From Pseudoscleropodium purum (taxonomy: Eukaryota; Streptophyta; Bryopsida; Hypnales; Brachytheciaceae), in assembly GCA_963969395.1 (NCBI GenBank), contig OZ017802.1, positions 18,321,410-18,385,409 on the forward strand: DNA of 64,000 nt, given 5' to 3'. Numbering within the stretch: position 1 is the stretch's first letter; every line of letters begins with the position of its first letter. Of this stretch, positions 14,017-26,277 are shown piece by piece. The notes beneath the pieces were generated by a model, which ran no database searches, was not told the origin of the DNA, and saw only the letters and a list, made by a program, of their open reading frames with translations. A program made the translations under genes and the position numbers.

Positions 14017-14301
14017 CATTAGAAGATTTTTGAGGGCATTAGAAGCCTGCGAGTTATCAAACTGTGGGAAGTGTGAGAACTATACTTCTATAGTGATTGC
14101 GTAGTAGCCTGATGTGGTCGAAATTCTGCCACATCATTTTCCATTTCTTTTTTCAACTTGGCTTTGCATTTAAGAATTTTAATTTTAATTTTAATTTATT
14201 TGTATGTTTGAAAAAAATCATTTTTAGACATCCGGTCATTCCCACAGCTGCGGGGAACAGGCTCGAAACGGGCTCTCACAGCCCTCAAAAATCTTCTAAT
14301 G
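14017..14301. repeat. 21-bp perfect inverted repeat bounding a 285-bp segment
   Basis: CATTAGAAGATTTTTGAGGG followed by C at 14017-14037 recurs as its exact reverse complement at 14281-14301. Inside the ends, similarity continues weakly (CTGTGGGAA near both ends). This is compatible with a MITE, but I see no clear target-site duplication. Confidence 0.55.
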
Positions 14302-14672
14302 ACATCAACATCAAGGGTTTAGGGGAGGAGAGTGTAACTGAAATTATCAACACCTGGATGAAGTGGAACTTTTTCATGCCATTCATTTTCGAATGTGTGG
14401 ATAGTTGAGAGTGCAAGTGCAGCGACTGCAGAAGCCAAGATTGCATGCCGTTGCTATTCATCCATCTGTCTCGAAGGGGACTGGAGGCTAATGATCTGCA
14501 GGAGTTCGACATTTTCGTTTCTGGTTTATTAGCAAAGCAATTCAAACGCTCACTTCATTGAGACCGCAAGCAAAGAATCAGTAGTTAACGCCCACGGGAG
14601 GAATCTCAAAGGTAAGTTACAGTGACTTAGTTGTTTGGAATCGGGAAGTTGACACGCGAATTTCCTCACTTC

Positions 14673-15125
14673 CTGGGTTTCGTATGATTCGAGGATTCCT
14701 CAATCTCTGGGTTTCAATTGATTCGAGAATTTATGTGTTTCTAGGTTTAGGATGATTCGAGAATACCTCTGTTTCTGGGTTTCGAATGATCCGTGAATTC
14801 ATGTGTTTCTAGGTTTCGATTGAGTCGAGAAGTCCTCTGTTTCTGGGTTTCGAATGATTCGAGAATTCATGTGTTTCTAGGTTTCAGTTGATCCGAGAAT
14901 GCCTCTGTTTCTGGGTTTCGTATGCTTGAGAATGCATCTATTTCTACGCTTCGGATGATTTGAGAATGCATCTATTTCTGGGTGTAGAGTCATGCGAAAA
15001 TTGCTTCTGTTTCCGGGTTTTCGATGATGTGTGAATGCATCTGTTTCTGGGTTTCGAATGATTCGAGTGTAACTCTGTTTCTGGTTTCAATTGATTTGAG
15101 AATCTGGGTTTCGCATGATTCAATG
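14673..15125 (+). repeat. 34-bp minisatellite, about 14 units, with 68-bp higher-order period
   Basis: The repeat unit is about 34 bp, led by CTGGGTTTCGAATGATTCGA. Units in the centre alternate between an initial CTAGG ending CCTCTGTTT and an initial CTGGG ending TCATGTGTTT, so the real period there is a dimer of 68 bp. Units toward the right edge are more diverged and some have lost a base. The array stops about 130 bp before the ATG of the pyridoxal-phosphate homeostasis gene, so it lies in its promoter or 5' leader. The repetitive reading frame on the reverse strand is a by-product of the repeat. Confidence 0.9.
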
Positions 15126-15258
15126 TAGAGACCCAGGTTTTTTCTCTTAAAACGTGGGATTTGGGTTTCAAGGCTGCAGGAATTGACGAAATTTTTTGAC
15201 GGGATTCATCGGGAATTTGGGTGGAAGCATAGCTTGAAGTTTGGTTGCAATTGCGCTG

Positions 15259-18200
15259 ATGGCGAGAGCGGCGGAAAGCGCCGCAGTGCAAGCATTGCGG
15301 AATGTGATGCAACGCGCGCAGCAAGCCAGCGACCGCGCTAATCGACCTATCTCGCAGGTCCAAATCGCCCCCTCTGTCTTTCTAACAATATCAACATCGA
15401 TAACAATAACAAAAACATGGCATCATCCGTCTCTCCTAAGCATAGTTCCTATAATTGAACTGGTCAAATCTTTACATGCTCTTGTTTGAGAATTCCAACG
15501 CTTCAAAGAATGCGTAATCTGGATACCGCATGGGAAAACAACAAAATTCTATTTGGTAATTGACCTAAGATGACACTTGAACAGATGCTTAGTCGGTCTA
15601 CAAACTCTACATCTTCTTTATCAGTACTTCTATGTTCTTGTTAGATAATGAGAGAGTTTTAATGCTCCAAAGAGATCGGTGGGGGAGGTTTCTTTAAATG
15701 CGAGGTTCACGTGGCATTTGCAAACTTTTTCTAGCTGCAGGTGCGAGTGGTCGCCGTGAGCAAAACCAAGCCGGTGGCCTTGATTCAAGATGTCTACGAC
15801 GCCGGACACCGTCACTTTGGGGAGAATTATGTGCAGGAGATTCTCGACAAAGCTCCTCAGGTATTCGTTGTTGCATCTTTACTCTCCATTTTGTAACTTA
15901 ATTTGTGATGTAGTGCTGCTAATAAGGTTGGGACACCCATAATCACCCCTTTGAGCGGTAGTTCTTGTTACTAGACTAATCGAAATTTTATATATTCTTG
16001 TTATCAATTGAAAAGAGGACTCCGATGCACTGGGTTGGGACCGAAGGATGTGTTATTTGGATACAATTTCGAAAAGTTATGAAGTTTCAAAGCTTTATTG
16101 GTGACTGACCTAGAATCTGACACTTGAATAGATGTTTAGTTGGTCTACATTCTCTAGACGTTAATGTACCCAATGTTTTAGGGTGGCAATTTTAGGTCAT
16201 TGACAACTTCAGGTGTCCCTAGTTTACATTCTTGTCATCCTTTGGAAAGGGTCCTGATTTGTATTGCAGATATGGTCCTGTTGGTTAGGGTTTCCGGTAT
16301 CCTCATTTGTAGATTCTGTATCAGGAAATTTGTTCCCTGCTGTGTGGGTTGAGAGATTATGCATGGCTTGGCTAAACAAGCCTTCCACAGTTGTAATTGG
16401 CATGATTCTCAAAACATTTCCAATTAGATTTTCAAATTTATTGGTTGTAATGTATTGTAATGATACGGATATCCATCTATATTAGTGTCCTGTCAAATAA
16501 TGTCTAGTTTTGTTGATTTAATGTTAATCTAATTTAACCGTCAATGGAATACCAAGTTAATGTCAATGACACTACCATTAAGTTAACATCATTTATGTTA
16601 TACTAACATTAACTGAACAGTATGTTTACTCAATATAATGAGTACATGAATCTAATACCTAGGTAATTAACACTGATGAGTGATGACTGTCAATCTAATG
16701 GGGGTCTTTTGTGACGTGTTTTATCTTCTCCCCCGAATCATGCTTTGTAATTGATTGGTTGTGAACTGGGTAGATGCCAGAAGACATCAAATGGCATTTT
16801 ATTGGCCATCTTCAAAGTAACAAAGCAAAGGCTCTTGTCAGTAAGTATCCCTTCCTTTCCACACGATTATGAAACACACATTTGTAGAAAACCCTCTACA
16901 GTTGAGTTATTTAAGAAATTATAGCTGCTTTGAACCCCGTTCATTGTAACGTTATTTGAGGCAGTTCCTAAATTAAACTCTAGCATTCTTAACGTGACTA
17001 GGTTGTCTATCAATACGTGGGTGTGTTTACATAAGATCCTATTAGTGACAGAGCTGCATGGTTGTTGGAAAGCCAGTTTTCTCGAATTATAGTCACTCTG
17101 TCAGAAGTTTGCGAAAGTGCATGTCACCAGTGAAGTAAAACATGTCTAAATTTTTGTTTGGAGCTGGGTGTGCTAGTTAGTTAGTAACACTGATTGTCTT
17201 TGAGAGTTTTGCCAGAGGACATTAGTTTGTTCCTGGTTGCTGAATCGCACTAGTTTGACTGACGTTTCTGTTGCTAAACTTCAGGTGGCGTCCCCAATCT
17301 CTACATGGTGGAAGGCGTCGACAGTCAGAAGGTGTGCTGTTCCTTATATTCCTGCAGTAGTTGACTGGCTCTTACCATATTACCTTAAGTTGTGTTCATA
17401 CTTAAGGTGCAGTATACTATTCGCGTCACTTTTACATAGGAGCGAACATACATGACAGTGCGCTTTGGGGGAGATGTATAGAGTTGTGGAGGATTCTTTG
17501 GGTCTAAGAGCCAAATCTGTTGAAATCAAATTTTTATCACCATGAATGAATTTCTTATGTAATTTCAAAATGGGAGGCTGTAAGCGCTAGGAGACAATCC
17601 CATTTGCTTTCAAAGATGACTGGCCATAGATATTTAGCCTAGTCATGCTCACACCACTTGCTAATAATCCAAGCGTATGAATAGATGGGTTGCTGTTGGT
17701 CATAGTGGTCAATATATGCGTCTGGTTCAGGTCCCTAATGACTCTGGTATCCTCCTCCTTGACAGATGAAAGGAATCTCACTGGTCATCCTTTACCTTTG
17801 GGAATTTTGGTAACAGTAACCTAAATTAGAACTGAACTCCAACCTTTGGTCACAAGTTTTTAGCGGCGTACTAAGAAATCCTCGTGCGATTACATAGGCT
17901 GATTAGTGACCATATTTTGCAGGTTGCAAATCACTTGGATCGAGCTGTGAGTGGGCTAGGAAGACAACCATTGAAAGTCCTTGTGCAAGTGAATACCAGT
18001 GGGGAGGCTTGTAAGTTCAGCATTCCCACTACTTTCTTGTTGGTCGTCGATTTGTTTGAGACCGAGAAACAAGACAATGAAATGTTTATCCGAATGTCTT
18101 TTTGATACAGTTTGATCATGCACTTTAATTTTAAGAAATTTCCATTTTGAGTCATCTTTTCTGTGATGGCAGCCAAATCAGGAGTGGAACCGTCTGAGTG

Positions 18201-19075
18201 TTTGGAACTGGCAAAGCATGTCAAGCAGGAGTGCCCAAATTTACGATTTTCAGGATTGATGACCATTGGCATGCTTGATTACACATCCACTCCTGAAAAT
18301 TTCAAGGTACTTGATGGTGTTTACCTGCAAGAATTTGATGATTATCAAGATAATTAACAGCATAAAATTAGTCTATTTCAGAAACTTTTAGACACCATTA
18401 TAACGAGAATCAAGATAATCTCTACGATTCATGGCGAAGTCTCCCAACGGTCACAGTGATCAAGTAGAAGCCTTCCCAAGCATCTTGCGGAGGCTTGTGT
18501 ATGATCAATTTGATCATATGGAGATCTCCCTATGAAACACAAAAGATTCTCTTTATAATGTTGTCTAAAAATTCTTACAACAGTTAAATTTTAATGAAAA
18601 CCATGTTGGTTGTTGTTGAAGTTTATGATGCTTACCCAAGCATGTACATCAGGGTGCTTGTTGCTTCTTAGGCATTTTGTTCTCTGAAATATACATTTCT
18701 GCGACAGTCTGGTTGGTGTAGCCCTCGTGGTCGTCTTAATATATTTCTTGCTTTTTGCAGACCCTATCAAGTTGCAGGGAAAAGGTGTGCAAGGAGCTCG
18801 ACATTCCGGAGGAGGAATGTGAACTGTCCATGGGCATGTCCGGTGACTTTGAACTCGCTGTAAGTCATCACATGTCTTGTGTTTGACATCATATGTGCAG
18901 GTGCTCATAGTCACCACAATCTTTCTTCTTTTTGTTTTGAAATCTTTTCTATAGATCTGTTGACCGTGGATTTAACTTCCTACTGTTGCTTGTGTTCCAG
19001 ATTGAAATGGGAAGTACGAACGTAAGAGTTGGATCTACGATTTTTGGAGCTCGAGAATATCCTGCCAAAAAGTAG
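15259..19075 (+). CDS. Pyridoxal phosphate homeostasis protein (YggS/PROSC family)
   Basis: Eight exons join in phase with canonical borders: 15259-15357, 15741-15860, 16774-16840, 17285-17331, 17923-18010, 18173-18306, 18761-18859 and 19001-19075, encoding 242 residues, the usual family length. The fold is an alanine-racemase-like TIM barrel that binds PLP without known catalysis and helps keep vitamin B6 cofactor levels safe. Visible signatures are AVSKTKP with the expected PLP lysine at K41, HFGENYVQE (59-67), [11 protein letters not shown] (80-90), [19 protein letters not shown], and the C-terminal phosphate-binding run [16 protein letters not shown] with VRVGSTIFG. The ATG at 15259 gives a start typical of plant homologues with no obvious transit peptide, suggesting a cytosolic protein. 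Intron 4 holds an R2 element. Function is from family knowledge. Confidence 0.95.
17402..17763 (+). mobile_element. R2 MITE, copy in intron 4 of the YggS-type gene
   Basis: About 362 bp starting TTAAGGTGCAGTATAC and ending GTATCCTCCTCCTTGA, which are imperfect inverted ends. Internal landmarks shared with the other copies include GAGATGTATAG, CAAATCTGTTG, CACCACTTGCTAAT, GTATGAATAG and CAGGTCCCTAATG. The element occupies most of the 591-bp intron without touching the splice sites. Confidence 0.75.
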
Positions 19076-20087
19076 ACTGATCTTCATAGCAATTTTATGT
19101 ATCTTAGTAGATCCTAGAAGCACTACGGTATACTGTCAGCAACATTGGTACCTCACTTCTCTATTCAATTATAATAGAATTATCTCTCCCAACGTTTATT
19201 TCACTATTTGAACGCCTGAATTTTCACTAGGTCTCTAACGTAGTGGATTGGGTATTTTCCAAGTGATATTTTTCACAGGGTACAGGAACCCTGATGAACG
19301 CAGGAATGATGGGATTCTGTGGTACACACTCATGAAAGAAATTATGTCCTTTCTTTCACATGGAAAACTCGGATAACGGACAGATTCATAGGGAGCTCAC
19401 AAGTGAAAGGCCAGGATGAGATCTAGAATCTACCGAGTATGAGAGGGAAGTGGGTGCCAGATGCAGCGATGACTAGTGAGCACAGAGTTCCTGCTCAACT
19501 ATGTATACTATTATTATTATATGATAAGTACCTCACCCATACTTTAGACATGATCATTGGAAAGGACACTACTTAGTAACGTCATCCCTACCCCACACAC
19601 AAAATGAGAGCCAGAGTTGTTAGTACCTAAAGGAATGTTTCTACCTGGAGGATGACTCATAGCTATGTTTCAATGTGTGCAATTGAGCTCTCTATGAATG
19701 AACCAAGCAACATTGTTACTATTTTCACAAGTTAACTGGTGTCAGAGTTTGAGTTTTTCTATCCTACAGTTGATTCTCTGACTGGGGTACGTAGTTTTTG
19801 TGTCTCTCTCTCATGCCCTGCTGGCTTTAATGTGGGACTCTTTAAGGTATGCTGGTTCCAAAGAGCTGGAATTTTTTTGTTCTCTCATGCCTTCCAAGGC
19901 AATTTGAAAATTCGTCTTAGGGGCGGTATTTTTGGGACGAGACGGGAGCCAAAATAGAATGAAATAGTGAAATCTTGTACTAGAAATTGAGAGCTCTGAC
20001 ACCCCTATAGACAGATCAGTGAGAAAAGAAAGGATGAATCGACTGACTGATTGATGTTTTAGAGCTTGATTCAGTGTGGCCTGGGTT
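19076..20087. other. Interval between two plus-strand genes
   Basis: No gene is supported here. It must hold the 3' UTR of the YggS-type gene and the promoter of the LEA_2 gene. Around 19737 the sequence CTGGTGTCAGAGTTTGAG resembles the initiator-tRNA primer-binding site of plant LTR retrotransposons, but no LTR pair or coding domain accompanies it. Confidence 0.4.
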
Positions 20088-21372
20088 ATGTTTCCGAGAG
20101 GGGGAGATTCAACTCGCATCAAAATGACCGAGCAGGAGGAGAAGCGACGGAAGAAAAAGATCTGTTTACTGATCATGGCAGCAGTTGTGGTGATTACAAT
20201 AGTGCTGGTGACTCTGGGTCTGACAGTGTTCAAGACGAAGGACCCAAAGGTACAAATCAATACCATTAATTTGGATACTTTCAGCATCAAGTCGAACTCC
20301 CTCAATATGTCCTTGTTGCTGGATCTCACCGTGCACAACCCTAACCGAGAGGAGTTCCAATACTCCGACAGCCTCACCAGACTGTTCTACTATGGCGACC
20401 CCGTGGGGCAGGCTCGTCTTCCTGCAGGCCAGTGATCACAACATTAAGTAAAATGCTAGAGCTCGCTTTCATTACTTGTGCTTTTTCTTCCTTAAACGTC
20501 CCTTTCTTAGCAATGTAAAGTCTCCATTCACCATTCAGCATGGGAGAGGTTCCGTTCACCATACAGGTGAACTTTGAGCCTTTTACAACAACAATCTAGA
20601 AACTTTTGTCATCTTAGTTTTTGCACATTTATTCCGTGTTATGTTGAAATCAATTGCAAAAAACTAAATCTCACTAGATTAACTATTGTACACTTGAACA
20701 ATAACCAAAGTTCACCTGTATGGTCTATGGAGCATCTAATGTACTGTATGCTTGATGGAGCCTCTGCTTTAGTTACTCATAAGTAGCGAATTGTCTGTAA
20801 AAACTGGCATGGGATTCTTCAAACCTGAGTCCTGAACCGTCATTTACTTAACATTATTATGTTCTGTTTTTTCGAAATTAACTAAAAATGAATAGTTTTA
20901 AGCTTTCGATTGCCAATTTTTGGTAGATTGTTTAAGATTCTTCAACAATTTTGTAGCAACTTCCTGCATCTAGGACATTTTAAAATTTGTTTTACTCATT
21001 TTGCAGATCCTACACTTGGGGCGACAAATTCCTTCAGTTTTAATTAGCCAAGACCTTTCTTCTAGCACTTTGTTTAAAATTCGTGCAATTTTTTTCGCTG
21101 TGGCAGGCAATATCAAGTCCAAGGGAAGTGATAATCTCTACATGTTCTTGGTTGTTGAGGCTGGAGACCGTGTGTCGGTGAATGCTAATCTTCCTGGGAA
21201 TATTGTAAGTGGTGAACTTCCTATGGTGGCCACCACCACTGTTGCAGGGATTGTGAAAGTTTTGGGTGTGTTCAAGCATCATGCTGTTACCACCTCCCAT
21301 TGTGGTATCTCCATATTTGTTGCCAATGCTACTATCCAGAGCTTCTTTTGTAGGCATGGAATGAGGATTTGA
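20088..21372 (+). CDS. LEA_2 / NDR1-HIN1-like membrane protein
   Basis: Two exons, 20088-20427 and 21107-21372, encode 201 residues; 189 if the second ATG at 20124 is used. An in-frame stop at 20067-20069 lies upstream. A short basic N terminus (EEKRRKKK) precedes one membrane helix (ICLLIMAAVVVITIVLVTLG), then the LEA_2 beta-sandwich with LDLTVHNPNREEFQYSD in exon 1 and GIVKVLGVFKHHAV near the C terminus. Plant relatives are single-pass plasma-membrane proteins linked to stress or immune responses; the role here is inferred. The reading frames join (PAG-NIKSKG) only if the intron starts at GC (20428-20429) and ends at AG (21105-21106). If unspliced, translation stops at 20433-20435. The intron contains an R1 element on the opposite strand. 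Confidence 0.85.
20514..20778 (-). mobile_element. R1 MITE-like element in the LEA_2 intron
   Basis: About 265 bp. Both arms contain the 19-mer ACCATACAGGTGAACTTTG in inverted orientation or a close variant, giving imperfect inverted arms of about 70 bp that start TAAAG and CTCCAT. It matches the two copies in the CorA-like intron 1. It has no coding content. Confidence 0.65.
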
Positions 21373-22358
21373 TCAAAGTACATTTGTTAATCTTTTTCTC
21401 ATTTTGTACATGGTAATTGAGCAATAGGATGAGAACTAACACAATATTCAATATAATTCTGTCAAAAGATGGTATATTTTTATTTCAACCTACGTTTTTT
21501 CATTTGTTCTTACAGGAAAACTGTTCTTGAGTTGCACGTTTGGGTAAGATTCTGAAATATGGAACTGAACTTTTTGTGTTCTGGAGATGATGTGCGTGAT
21601 TTCTGATGTTCAGCTCTCATTTTGGCTTCATGATGATGCATCACGACAGATCTTGAAAAAATTGTTTTAGGATGTATGTAACCGTAGGTACTCGATGATG
21701 TTAAGGAAGGCAATTCAAAATTGCATTGCGAAACTCTAAAAGGAATCTAGTGATTTGGAAACAAGGAATTTGTGTTGTATGTCATATTGAAGAAACCTTC
21801 ACATAACAGAGGCACCATGATATTTTGTATGTTTACTACTTAGATGTGGAACTAAAAATAGAAACTTTATTTTGGGATCTCTTTGACAAATACTCCCTTT
21901 GCCCCAAAATGATCTTCTTGTTTGGCCTTAAATTTCTGTACCAAAAATGATCTTGTAGTAGTTCCCCCTCCATCAAATAATGCAACCATCAAACAAATAG
22001 ACAAATGAAATGATTGAAGGGATCGATCAACACTTATTTTTTGTGTCTTTGAGTATTGTTTGATTGAAGGAAATGAAGCTTTGTAAGGTGGAAAAAAGGT
22101 CTACATATGGTCTTGGGTCCATCTACATGTCCACAAAATGACAACCTCACATTCAACAATCAAGCACCCTTTGGTGTTCCTTGTCCAAACTATACTTTGA
22201 AAAGAGCTCCAAAACCCAGAGATTCTAGGAGACTAAAATTGCACCAAACTCTACTTGTAGTACAAAATGGATTCTTTTAGAGTTATTTTTAGCCTTAATT
22301 TAGAACATTTTGTTCAACATAAAGATCATTTTGGAATAGAAGGAGTACTAATATATGA

Positions 22359-22425
<67 letters not shown>

Positions 22426-24830
22426 CATAGTTTCTCCTTTCTATTGGTATATTTTTCTATCTTTCTTTAAAGCTTCCTAAATGATTTGTTTCAACTTCTA
22501 TATATTAGATGAAATTTGGCCATGGATCTCTTACAACTACTAACATTATATTTTCAAATAATATCAACTTACTCAATTTATACCTTGAATATCTATATGA
22601 ATTAAAACACATTAAAAAAATGACTAAAGTATTGTAGTCACCAACAAAAAGGTAATTTTCCAAAATAATCCAATGAGATTTTTTTTTATCAATTTCTTAT
22701 AAAATTTGAATTAGAACTTGAAGACGTCTCTACCAACCAAAATAAATGACTATCTACAAATAGAAATTAATTAAATCATAATTGTAATTGCTTAAGTATG
22801 AAGTATATAACAAGATCTTTTTAACAACATATATTCATATATTATATCTTAGTTCTTCAACCAAGAACACTGAACAAAATGGAAAAAACAAAGAAAACCT
22901 ACCAACTTAATAAAATGAAAATTTAAAAATCAATTGAAGAATTAGAATTAGAATTTGCAAAAGTATTTATAATTTATTAAAAAAATTGCCCTCTAAATTC
23001 TCCAAGTTTGGAACCTTTAGTTAGTTGTCAATAATAGCATAGAGAGAAGTAGGGCCTTAGTTTTTAATTTTTATTCAAATTTTAAATAGTAATTAGGATT
23101 GTAAATTTATAATTAGAGTTTTACAATTACAAATTCATTAAAAAAAAGAATTAATCTAAAGCTTTCACTATTTAGGATGTAATTTTATGAAAAAATTACC
23201 AATTTCAAATTAAAAAATATTTACAAATATTGATGATAAAAATTAGAAATCAAGGTTCTATTTGGATGTATTTCAAACTCAAAAGTTCACAACTTTTGTT
23301 TATATCAATACAAAATTATTCCTCAAAACCTTGTTTCTAATATACTTGTACAAATATTCAAATTAAGACATGAATCAATGCATTCAAGGTTATCTTGGTT
23401 TGTTTCAGCTCACTTTTAGATTGGAAAGTGTTTTGGAAGAGAAAAAAATTCAAAACTATCAATTTTTGATGCACTGTCTAAAATATTTCTTTTTTTATGA
23501 ATTCAATAATCCAAAATTGTATTAAATAAGGTAGTATGTTAAAAACATTCATCCCATTTAATTATTTGGATTAAAATATTATAATGTTTGAAGTGAGAAT
23601 TTTTTTTAATTCCAAAATCTACTTTCAATCTACTAGATACTTACTTGATTTGAGGCTTTTTCAGGTTCTAAAGTTGATCTTGAACCAAGACAATGTTGGG
23701 AATACTAATGATTATCACATATTCTTTAGAAATAGTTAGGTGCAAAATTATGCTTCATAGGGATTAACAACTTCTTGACATTGGATGTTTTCAATGAATT
23801 GTCCTACTTTGATATTTTTTTCAACATGGATGTGCTTGAATTTTTAATTTTAACCATACAAAAATAAAGAGCATTTTGTCTAGTATTCATGGAATTAATT
23901 GTGGAAAATATTGACCATTGAACTTTTAAATTGTAACAATTTCACATGATTACCTTATAGGAAAAAAAAACTTTGGGGGAAGAAAAATGATAAGAAGATG
24001 AATAATACTTTTTCACTCTCCCTACTATTTTTATTGGAATTTAAAGCAAATTAAATATTTTTCAATAAAAAAAAAGAAAAGAAAAACCTCTCTCAAATTT
24101 GTATACATTTTCAAATAGAAGGAGTAGAATGCAAAAATTAACCAAATTGGATCTTACCAAAAATTTAATTTTTTTGATATGCATCAATTTTGGAATTTAA
24201 TAATTGATAATAGCAAATTTAGTTTGGAACTTCTTAAGAAAAATTTTAAATCATTCTAATTATTTTGTGTTCTTGTTTAGACTAGATTGAACCTTGTATT
24301 TTTGAAATTGCTAACAATACAACTTTGAAAGAATTCCTTCTAGACCTAATTTGTTTGTACAAATCAAATACTAGAAACATCCAAGAAAATGTTTTTTTCC
24401 ATCTCTACTATTCCTTTTATTGTAAAAAATTATGTATACTCCCTTACCCTACATGACTAAGTTTCCTAAATTAAATTTAAAATACTTCTCAAGACACATT
24501 TTAATTTTGAAAATTGAAAATGCATTAAGTATGTCAACTTGTTACCCTACACTAAATAGTGAAATTAGATCGCCTAATACTAATTTCTTGGCATTCTACA
24601 ATATATGAATATGTATTACAATTGTCGTAAGAAGGATGTAGTAATGTAAAAACCATATGTATTGCATGGATTGGTGCACTACTTCATCAAACCTTGGACT
24701 TAGAGAGTGGCATGTGCCTCCATATGGACAAGTAGTGAGTCATGATGTAACTATTCTGGGTAAGGCAACCTAATTGTTAAGGCAACCCAATTTTACTATT
24801 TCGTGTACAAGACCTTACTTTACAAAATAC
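21373..24830. other. AT-rich intergenic spacer
   Basis: This covers the 3' flank of the LEA_2 gene and then strongly AT-rich sequence. No gene is recognised. A TA microsatellite lies at 22362-22423. Confidence 0.5.
22362..22423. repeat. (TA)n microsatellite, about 31 units
   Basis: A perfect alternating TA run seen directly. The IYIYIY open frame across it is not a gene. Confidence 0.95.
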
Positions 24831-26277
24831 TGAGATTTGTTTCCCCCCACGTGCCAAGAATTTGTCATTGAAAATTTGAAAAGAAAACACATTCATTTGT
24901 GTCCTTTCAGAGGTCTCAAGGGGTTATGTTCAAAGCACACTGGAGCATTTGTCTGCCCCACACCTCAAATTTCAATACATTTTGTTCCCCTTTTCTTAGC
25001 TTTTAGAATATGGAGTTGGTTTTAAATTTGGCGGAGAATTGACTTTGTGCGAAATCGGTAGTTGTTCTATTCCGTTGAAACAACGTGCTGTTGTCACCAG
25101 GCCCTTGTGTCACTTTAGTCACGTGATCAATCCCAACACTGACTGTCTCGCAGACTGTCTGTATGTTAGAGACGCCATTGTCCTTGAATGTGTTCCTAAC
25201 AAGTGGCAAACCATGGGACGATCGGAAGTGCACGAGCCCACGACAAAAATGAGGCAATGATGCTTAGTTTGTATGTACGACACATTGTACAATATGGATA
25301 CTTTGACAGGGTCAAATGGAGGGTGCCAGTTGCCAGGTTTCTCAGAATGTGGGGTTGAGTCAGCCAGGTTTCTGAGAATGCCGTGGTTGCCAAGTGTTTT
25401 TCTTTTTCGATTCTTCCAAGCAGTGCAGACAGTGATCTTCACAGGAGTGACAAAGCTGCAGTAAGATATTTACATCCATGGAAAAATTTCCCCACACATG
25501 ATCAAATTTGGAAATTTTGAATTCACATCTGCAATCTATGAAGTATCAATGAACTATCTACGAACTCTCTGCGAAGCTTCAAAGTTTCTGCGAGTTACAT
25601 GCCGACGTTTGGATGGTGCAGATCTTGGTGGGGCAGTGGCGCACTTTCTCAAGGCTAAGATTCAAGCAGGGCAAAGTAGTTAGATTGATTGCAGAGGTTC
25701 CTGTACTGTACTTGCTCTTGGCTTGCAGGTTCAGGTGCTGAGCATGATGCTGGAGTTGGCCGAAACTTGGTGCAAGATGAAGAATCTGGTGTAGAGCACG
25801 GCAAGATTGCAAGACAGAATATTTTGGGGGGTCAATAGCCGTCAATAGCTGGCAAATAGTATGCAGCTTGATACCGGTGATTTTCTCCTCCGCTCACGAG
25901 ACGATTTGGATCTCCGGTTCTTTGGATACGGCGGATGGGAGCTTTTTTGGCAAAATCCCAGGACGAGGGGATCCGAGTGTAATGTCGCCTGTTTTCAAGC
26001 TATCGGTAAGATTCCCACTCTCTGTATGCGCTTCGTGAACTTCAGGAGAACTTGTTTCATTCGGAAGCTTATGTGAAGCGTACGTTGGCTGCCACTTGTG
26101 ACAAGATTGTGCCATTTAGAATCGTCCTGAGCATGTAATCTAAGTTAGATCCACGTTTCAGTTGCCTCCTGGACTCCCCTGCTTTTGATTTCTCCTGTAG
26201 CTTTAGTTCCCAGAGTTACTCGAGTAACCGAACCATTCCTGTGGAGGATATACAACCCTTCGGACCCAATTTCCGGT
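24831..26277. other. Base-balanced island upstream of the lectin receptor kinase, no recognised gene
   Basis: Composition is closer to genic DNA than the flanks, and several short open frames occur on both strands (for example 25039-25260 plus, 25861-26076 plus). None resembles a family I know, and I could not assemble a spliced frame. It may be the distal promoter, a non-coding transcript or an eroded gene. Confidence 0.3.

Noticed and set aside
14673..15125. CRISPR-like impression of a short repeat array
   Set aside because: There are no unique spacers; units abut and diverge continuously, and the context is a plant gene promoter.
14944..15363. A 139-codon minus-strand frame with repeating KPRNRC-like motifs
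   Set aside because: It is the reverse reading of the 34-bp minisatellite and runs into the first exon of the confirmed plus-strand gene.
22267..22470. Plus-strand frame encoding an IYIYIY run
   Set aside because: It is produced by the TA microsatellite. The same applies to 63304-63534.
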